Assembly: GCA_934615645.1 (NCBI GenBank)
Contig: CAKTTR010000027.1
Span: 1 to 25,462, forward strand
Origin: an uncultured Oscillospiraceae bacterium
GTDB lineage: Bacteria > Bacillota > Clostridia > Oscillospirales > Oscillospiraceae
DNA length: 25,462 nt
Direction: 5' to 3'
Shown: positions 6,978 to 12,700 of the stretch, in pieces
Numbering within the stretch: position 1 is the first letter of the stretch
Layout of the letters: each line of letters opens with the position of its first letter
Made by a program: the position numbers and the translations under genes
The notes under the pieces: model-generated
Seen by the model: only the letters and a program-made list of their open reading frames with translations
Told to the model about the DNA's origin: nothing
The model's database searches: none

Positions 6978-8470
6978 GCATCAATTCTCCCTTTTCTATA
7001 GTAGCCCACCGCGCTGCCTGCGCCGAGGGCAGCCAGCAGCAGCGCGCCCAGCGCAGTGCCAAGATAATACCAGCGGCGGTCCTCCGCCTGCATCGTCACG
7101 GCCTGGACCGTCTCCTGCACCGGGGTGTCCCCGTCCGGGTCCTGGGGGGAGGCGGCTTGCCGGCCGGCCAGCTGCTGGGCCAGTGCCTCAGAGAGGACGT
7201 GGACCCGCTGCCCGCCCGCGGCGCCTGCCGGGGTCTGGCTCGCCTGCCCATTGGCCGTGGGCTTTTGCAGGGTCTGCCCGTTTGTGCTGGCACTGCTGCC
7301 GTTGGGCTTGTTATTATTATTATTGTTGTTGTTGTTGTTGCTGCTGTTCGGCTTGTTGCCCTGGCCGTCGTTCTGGCCGTTATCGGGGTTCGGCTTGGCG
7401 GGGTCGTCCGGATTTGCCGGGTCCTCCGGCTTGTTCGGGTCATCCGGGTTATCCGGCGTCGGCTCCGGGTCGCCGGTCGTGATCGTCTGCGGTTTTATGA
7501 TCTCGCCCCCGGCGTAGCCGATGTTGAGATTGGCGGTGCCCGCTGTATGTACCGTGTAGTTGACGCTGACCGAGGCCACGTCGCTATACTGGCTGCTGGG
7601 GGTGACGGTGATGCCCGTGATCTCCAGCACAGAGGAATCCGACGAGGAGATATTCAGCAGGCTGCCCAGCGCCTGCAGCAGCGTCTGGTTGCCGACATTG
7701 ACGTCAAATATCAGAGTATGGGAGCCGATGGTGCCGTCGATCTCCGGCAGTTCATCTTTAATTTCTGGAGCGCCATTCAGCGCCACCAGAACCGTATGGA
7801 CATATTTTGCACTTTGGCTCGTCCGAGTCTCCAGGGGATCGGCTTGACCAAAGAGCAGCCGGAACCGGTTGCCGGTGCCGAGGGAGGAGAAATTCGGCGC
7901 GGTGTGTTCTGTGCCGATCTCAAAGGTAGCCCAGTTGTCCTCCAGGGCCAGCATCGGCTGGACGGTTTGGTAGTCCGACCAGGCCTCCGTCCCGTCGTAT
8001 TTGACAAAGTTGCCGTTCTCATCGTAAACCGGCTTGATGTGGGCGGCCAGATCGTTGAAATAGTACCGGTTCGAGGTAAAGAGATCCTGTGCGGTGAAGG
8101 AGGTGAAGGTGCCGACGCTCTGATCCTTGGTGTAAAACTGTATCGAGATAACATCGCCGGTATAGATGCCTGCGTAATCCAGCAGATCACCGATGGAAAA
8201 TCCCCGGGCGGAATCAATGACGGTCTGGTAGTTTCCGTCGGGATCGATCCGGAAAAAGGAGTAGGCACGATCTGAGATCGGCAAATTGGCGGAGAGCTCA
8301 CTCCAGTGGTACGTCCCGACCTCGACATACGTCTCCGGGCCCATGCCGTAGTAGCCGACCTTGACCGTCAGCGTGTCTGTGACCTGACCGTCCGCCTGGA
8401 TGGGGACAGCCAGCGCGGCCAGCAGCGCCGCGCACAGCACCAGCGTGGCCAGACGTTTTCGCAGTCTCAT
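6974..8470 (-). CDS. Membrane-anchored surface protein with Pro/Asp/Asn-rich linker
   Basis: An exported protein of 498 residues. It has a signal peptide at 1-26 and an N-terminal domain at about 30-230 containing F-S-I-G-D-L-L-D-Y-A-G-I, R-Y-Y-F, P-M-L-A-L and F-R-L-L-F-G. The same landmarks occur in the tandem domains of the divergent SLH/LRR protein. A second beta-rich, Ig-like domain spans about 230-330. Then comes a low-complexity linker at about 332-400, rich in P, D and N with a run of ten Asn (378-387). A C-terminal helix (about 470-491) ends in a short positive tail, so the protein is fixed in the membrane by its C-terminus with everything else outside. The gene overlaps the lipoprotein and ExbB-like genes by 4 bases each. 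The domain pattern vaguely recalls a sulfite-oxidase-type molybdopterin fold, but I see no cofactor-binding Cys. Its job is not known. I suggest a ligand receptor or energy transducer across the wall. Confidence 0.85.
   Translation of the reverse strand: MRLRKRLATLVLCAALLAALAVPIQADGQVTDTLTVKVGYYGMGPETYVEVGTYHWSELSANLPISDRAYSFFRIDPDGNYQTVIDSARGFSIGDLLDYAGIYTGDVISIQFYTKDQSVGTFTSFTAQDLFTSNRYYFNDLAAHIKPVYDENGNFVKYDGTEAWSDYQTVQPMLALEDNWATFEIGTEHTAPNFSSLGTGNRFRLLFGQADPLETRTSQSAKYVHTVLVALNGAPEIKDELPEIDGTIGSHTLIFDVNVGNQTLLQALGSLLNISSSDSSVLEITGITVTPSSQYSDVASVSVNYTVHTAGTANLNIGYAGGEIIKPQTITTGDPEPTPDNPDDPNKPEDPANPDDPAKPNPDNGQNDGQGNKPNSSNNNNNNNNNNKPNGSSASTNGQTLQKPTANGQASQTPAGAAGGQRVHVLSEALAQQLAGRQAASPQDPDGDTPVQETVQAVTMQAEDRRWYYLGTALGALLLAALGAGSAVGYYRKGRIDA
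7310..7339 (-). repeat. In-frame trinucleotide microsatellite coding poly-Asn
   Basis: Ten consecutive Asn codons (AAC x5, AAT x4, AAC) lie in the linker of the membrane-anchored surface protein. Slippage here would change linker length without breaking the frame. Confidence 0.9.
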
Positions 8471-9564
8471 TGGCCGCCTCCTGCTTTCAGCGTGGAGCGG
8501 GCCAGCATCTGCTGGGCTTCCGTCTCGCTCAGGTCGTAGTGCCAGAAGGTCTTGTAAAACTCCTGGGCCACGGCGACCATGTCGTAATCATAAAGCTCTG
8601 GGTAGAGCAGATTGCCCAGCCACCAGACGCCCAGCACCTGGTTGATGGACGGCGGCGAAGCCATCCAGTCATAGGGCAGGTTGGGAATTTCGTAGTATGC
8701 CCCGTTCTGCACGGCCCGCAGGGCGTTCCATTCGCTGGCCTCCAGCGTGTCATAGGGGCCGCCGGCGGCGAGGATGATAACGTCCGGGTCGCAGACATAG
8801 GCCTGCTCCATGTCAATGGTCGTGCCGCCGCCCCGGTTGGAGATCTCGTCGGTCTTGACCGCGTTCTCTGCGCCGATCATAGGCAGCACGGCGGACTGGA
8901 CCGAGCCCTCCGCGTTGCAGGCAAGGCCGGTGGAGCCAGTGCCGAAGAGGACGGTTTTTCGGTCGCTTTCGGGGAGTTTCGCCGTGTTTTCCTCTGCCAT
9001 CTGCAGCGTCTTTTCGACAAATGCGGCGCAGGCCTCAGCGGCTTCCTGCCGGTCCAGCAGCTGGCCGAGGGTCCGGTAGGCTTCGGGCATCGTCTCCATG
9101 GTGGCTTCGATGTAGATTGTCGGGATGCCCGTCTGCTTTTGAATGCCGCTCATGTCGTCGGCGATCGTCTCTTTTGTATCGCCCAGGTCGATGATGAGCT
9201 GCGGCTGGGCGTCGATCAAGGCTTCCATGTTGAGGTTTGCCTTGTTGCCATAGAACTGGCCGAAGGTCGGCAGGTACCACATATCCTCCGGGAAATAGGG
9301 CATCTGGTCTGTGCTGGGGCTGCTGGCCAGGCCGATGAGCAGCTCCGGCGCGACGGTCATCAGGATCATCTGGGAAGTCGAGCCGCTGGCGGCGATGCGG
9401 GTGATGTTCTTGGGAATTGTCACCGTGCGCCCGGCGCTGTCGGTAAACTCGGTCGTTTCGACGCCTTCCAGCGGGTCATAGGTCTTACCGCTGCCGCACC
9501 CGGCAAACAGGCATAAGAGCAAAGCGCAGCAGAGTGCCACGCAGAGAAATCTCGTTCTGGTCAT
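8467..9564 (-). CDS. Lipoprotein substrate-binding protein of a FecB/BtuF-type ABC importer
   Basis: This 365-residue lipoprotein would deliver ligand to the permease encoded downstream. The signal peptide ends in the lipobox L-F-A-G-C, with Cys23 as the lipidation site. Next come E-F-T-D-S-A-G-R-T-V-T-I-P-K and I-T-R-I-A-A, typical of the class III periplasmic-binding fold. Further landmarks are P-Q-L-I-I-D-L-G and C-D-P-D-V-I-I-L-A-A-G. Near the C-terminus S-P-P-S-I-N-Q-V-L-G-V-W-W-L-G-N-L-L-Y-P marks a subgroup annotated for iron, heme or oxyanion ligands. I choose ATG 9564 because GGAG (9575-9578) lies 10 bases upstream and the signal peptide then begins properly; an in-frame codon at 9636 lies upstream of the predicted transcript start. 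It is the first gene of the operon. Ligand not determinable from sequence alone. Confidence 0.92.
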   Translation of the reverse strand: MTRTRFLCVALCCALLLCLFAGCGSGKTYDPLEGVETTEFTDSAGRTVTIPKNITRIAASGSTSQMILMTVAPELLIGLASSPSTDQMPYFPEDMWYLPTFGQFYGNKANLNMEALIDAQPQLIIDLGDTKETIADDMSGIQKQTGIPTIYIEATMETMPEAYRTLGQLLDRQEAAEACAAFVEKTLQMAEENTAKLPESDRKTVLFGTGSTGLACNAEGSVQSAVLPMIGAENAVKTDEISNRGGGTTIDMEQAYVCDPDVIILAAGGPYDTLEASEWNALRAVQNGAYYEIPNLPYDWMASPPSINQVLGVWWLGNLLYPELYDYDMVAVAQEFYKTFWHYDLSETEAQQMLARSTLKAGGGQ

Positions 9565-9602
9565 AAATAAAAATCTCCGTTGTCTATAAATAAGTATAAC
9601 CT

Positions 9603-9619
9603 CTTGTATGATACACAAG
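9603..9619. promoter_or_regulatory. Candidate operator overlapping the leftward -10 box
   Basis: The 17-base near-palindrome CTTGTATGATACACAAG has CTTGT/ACAAG arms and sits directly on the predicted -10 element. That is a classic repressor position. It does not clearly match the Fur, DtxR or MntR consensus, so the regulator is unknown. Confidence 0.45.
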
Positions 9620-9636
9620 TTACCGGCGAAAAGCAA
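9608..9636 (-). promoter_or_regulatory. Predicted promoter of the leftward transport operon
   Basis: Read on the minus strand, TTGCTT (9631-9636), a 17-base spacer and TATCAT (9608-9613) form a good sigma-70 promoter, about 45 bases before the lipoprotein start. The leader is too short to hold a large riboswitch. Confidence 0.65.
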
Positions 9637-9682
9637 GCTTTTTTTACACCTGTTGCAGTATGGGAAGATTTGACAGAAATGC

Positions 9683-9711
9683 TTGACTTTGCATTATTCA
9701 TAGATTAAAAT
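9683..9711 (+). promoter_or_regulatory. Predicted promoter of the SLH/LRR surface-protein gene
   Basis: TTGACT (9683-9688) and TAAAAT (9706-9711) are 17 bases apart and each matches five of six consensus positions. An alternative pair is TTGACA (9670-9675) with ATTATT. Transcription would begin near 9718. Confidence 0.6.
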
Positions 9712-9718
9712 AAGGACG

Positions 9719-9742
9719 GTTATATTCTGAAAAGAATAATAC
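9719..9742. promoter_or_regulatory. Candidate operator at the rightward transcription start
   Basis: A perfect 6-base inverted repeat, TATTCT (9723-9728) and AGAATA (9733-9738) around GAAA, extends imperfectly to a 24-base palindrome. It covers the expected transcription start of the surface-protein gene. The AT-rich dyad is loosely Fur/PerR-like but does not match a known consensus well. Confidence 0.45.
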
Positions 9743-9764
9743 ATATTTGAAAGGAAGAACGCAC

Positions 9765-12700
9765 ATGAAAACCCACAAAACCCCCTTGCGGCGCGTATTG
9801 GGCCTGATCCTGTGCCTGTCCATGCTGGTCAGCCTTGCACTGCCTGCCCTGGGCGCGGCCCCGGTCACCGAGACGCCCGCTGCCCCGACGGCGCAGAGTG
9901 CTTTTGACTTTAACGCCAGCACGGGTACGATCGACGGCTATACAGGTAGTGATACCGATGTCGTGATCCCTGCCTCTATCGACGGCGTCGATGTCAAGAC
10001 GTTGGACCATGCTTTTATGAATTCCGGCGTTACGACGGTGGTCATTCCCAGCACGGTCAAAGTGATTGGCGAATACGAATTTGATTATTGCGATAGTTTG
10101 ACAGACCTGTATTTCTACGGAGATGTACCGGTGGGTCTCGAGAGCATCAATGATTACACTGCGACAGACTTCACACTTCACTGCAAAGCAAAGCATGAGG
10201 ATTCTTATACAGATATTGCGGACGGCTATGTTACTGTTGAAGCAGATATCTCAGACGACTTGGCCGACCCGGCATACCCCAGCCACAACTTGAAGTATAC
10301 CGACAACGGCGATGGCACCCACAGCGCTGTCTGCACGGACGAAGGCTGCAGTTACACGATTACAAACGAAGCACACAAGTATGTCGGTGCAGTCTGCGCC
10401 TGCGGCGCGAAGCTGGACGGCAACGATCCCAAGTACTTTAACTTCGAGATCCGCGACGACGGCAAGGCGTGGCTCCTGGGCTACACCGGCCCCGGCGGCG
10501 ATATCACCATCCCCGCGACCTATACCGATGGCGATGGCAAGACCTACGATGTCGTCGGCGTTCATAGCCGGGCATTCTGCGGCTATAACGGCGGGTATGA
10601 CTATGACGGTCAGACCCCGGCATCTGTCGCTGAAATGATCACGGGCATTACCGTCCCGGCCTCTGTTACGACGGTTGAAGATTATGCGTTCAACTATGTC
10701 GGTCGTTTTCACACCAAAAACTGGAACCTGGCAAAGCTTGTCTTTGAAGCGGACGACGTGGTTTTCGGCGTGGCAGCCCTGGCTGGCAACCCGAATCTGA
10801 CGACGGTGACCCTGCCTGCCCAGCAGACGGCCATCAGCAGCAGCCTGCTCTCCAGCAACACCAGTCTCGCGGAGATCACCATCCCCGCCACGGTGACGGA
10901 GGTCGGCGCCAATGCCTTCCGCGGCGATACCGCGCTGCGTAAGGTGAATTTCCTGGGGACGACGCCGCCGCTCATGACCGGCGACTCCTCCACCCCCATC
11001 AGTGGGACCCAGTACCCCTTCGCGGGCTGCACCAGCCTGCTCCTGTCTGTCCCGGCAGCGCATCTGAGCGCTTATCAGGAGGCTTGGAGCGCCATGCTTT
11101 CGGCAAGCCAGTCCTGCGCAGGTGATATTACCCTGGTCGGCGACGGCACGGAAGACCCGGAAGTGGCGTCCATTCCTGACTTTAATATTTATGTCAATGA
11201 TACGACGGCAGAGTCCGAACAGCCCCAGTACATTACCTACCATGTGACGGACTTTGACAACGCGACAAAATCCGGCAAGGTCGAGGTCAAGTATGTTGGC
11301 TTCAACGACGGCGGTACGCTGACCATCCCGGAGACGGTCACCAGCAAGGTTGCTGGGAAGGATTGGACGTTTACCGTTACCGGTATTGGCGTTCAGGCTA
11401 TGATGACCTATGAAATGGTCGGCGCATCCTCCAACTATTGGTTCACCAAGGTGGAATTCCCGTCCACCCTGGAGTACATCTCGGCCAGCGGCTGCCGCAG
11501 CCTGGAGCGGGTCACGGAGCTGGACTTCTCCAATACGAAGCTGCATACCATCGGCGAATCCGCCTTCTATGGCTGCAACGCGGTCAAGACGGTCAAGCTG
11601 CCCGCCACGCTGGAAAAAATGGGCGCGGAGAGCTCTGTGGAAGTCGGCGATGACGACAATAAGGAGACGCTGACCTACACCGAAAACGTTTTCGCCTGCT
11701 GCGATGCACTGGAAAACATTTTCGTGGACGAGAATAACCCCAACTTCAAGGATATCGACGGCATCCTCTTCACCAAGAACGGCAAGAAGCTGATCCGTTA
11801 CCCCAATGCAAGACCTGCCACCCATTATGATATCCCCGCAGGCGTCGAGGTCATCGGCTGCCAGGCGTTTATGCAGTCTTATAAGGGCAAGAGCGTCCTG
11901 GAGACGGTCTCCTTCCCCGATTCTGTCAAGCTCATCGAAAGCCTGGCATTCCGCCAGAGCTCGCTGACAGAGGTCACCCTGCCCGTCAATGCGACATTTG
12001 GCACCTGTGCATTCGATATCTGCAAAAAGCTCACAAAGGTGACGATCCCCGAAGGCGTCACGGCCCTGAGCGACTACATGTTCTGGAGCTGTGAAAACCT
12101 GGCAGAAATCTCCTGCCCGGATTCCCTGAAGACCATCGGCGACAGCTGCTTTGGCCACACGGGCCTGGCGAAGGTCGATCTGAACAAGGTTGAGACCATC
12201 GGTGGCTATGCGTTCTACTATAATAAGAACCTGACGGAGATCGCCATCCCTGCCACGGTGACGAAGATCGGCACGGCAGCGTTCTGCAACAACGAGAACC
12301 TGGCCAAGGCGGTCTTTGAAGAAGGCGCGAAGACGGTCGGCGCATACATGTTCTTCGACGATTACGCGCTGAGCGATCTGCGCCTGGTCGATTCCATCGA
12401 GACCATCGGCGACGCGGCCTTTGGCTACTGCGTAGCGCTGAAGTCTGTGACGCTACCTAAGAGCTTGAAGACGATGGGCGGCGGTGTGTTCTACAAGTGC
12501 TGGAAGAACCTGTACAAGGTCATTATCCCCGATGAAGCGCAGATCACCAAGCTGCCTGCCAATACGTTTGAGTCCTGCCAGGCTCTGACGTACCTCTACC
12601 TGGGCCAGAACATCACAGCGACAGGCCCTGTCTCCTTGTACGATACCAACGCAAACCTGGTCGTCGATACCGCCTGCGTGGAGGACAGCTTCAACCGCAG

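Noticed and set aside
7157..8275. Plus-strand open frame of 372 codons opposite the membrane-anchored protein gene
   Set aside because: Poly-Val/Ile stretch is only the complement of the poly-Asn tract; overlaps a well-supported gene.
9565..9764. Cobalamin or other large riboswitch controlling the transport operon
   Set aside because: The predicted leftward leader is under 50 bases, and the region is filled by two promoters and palindromes.
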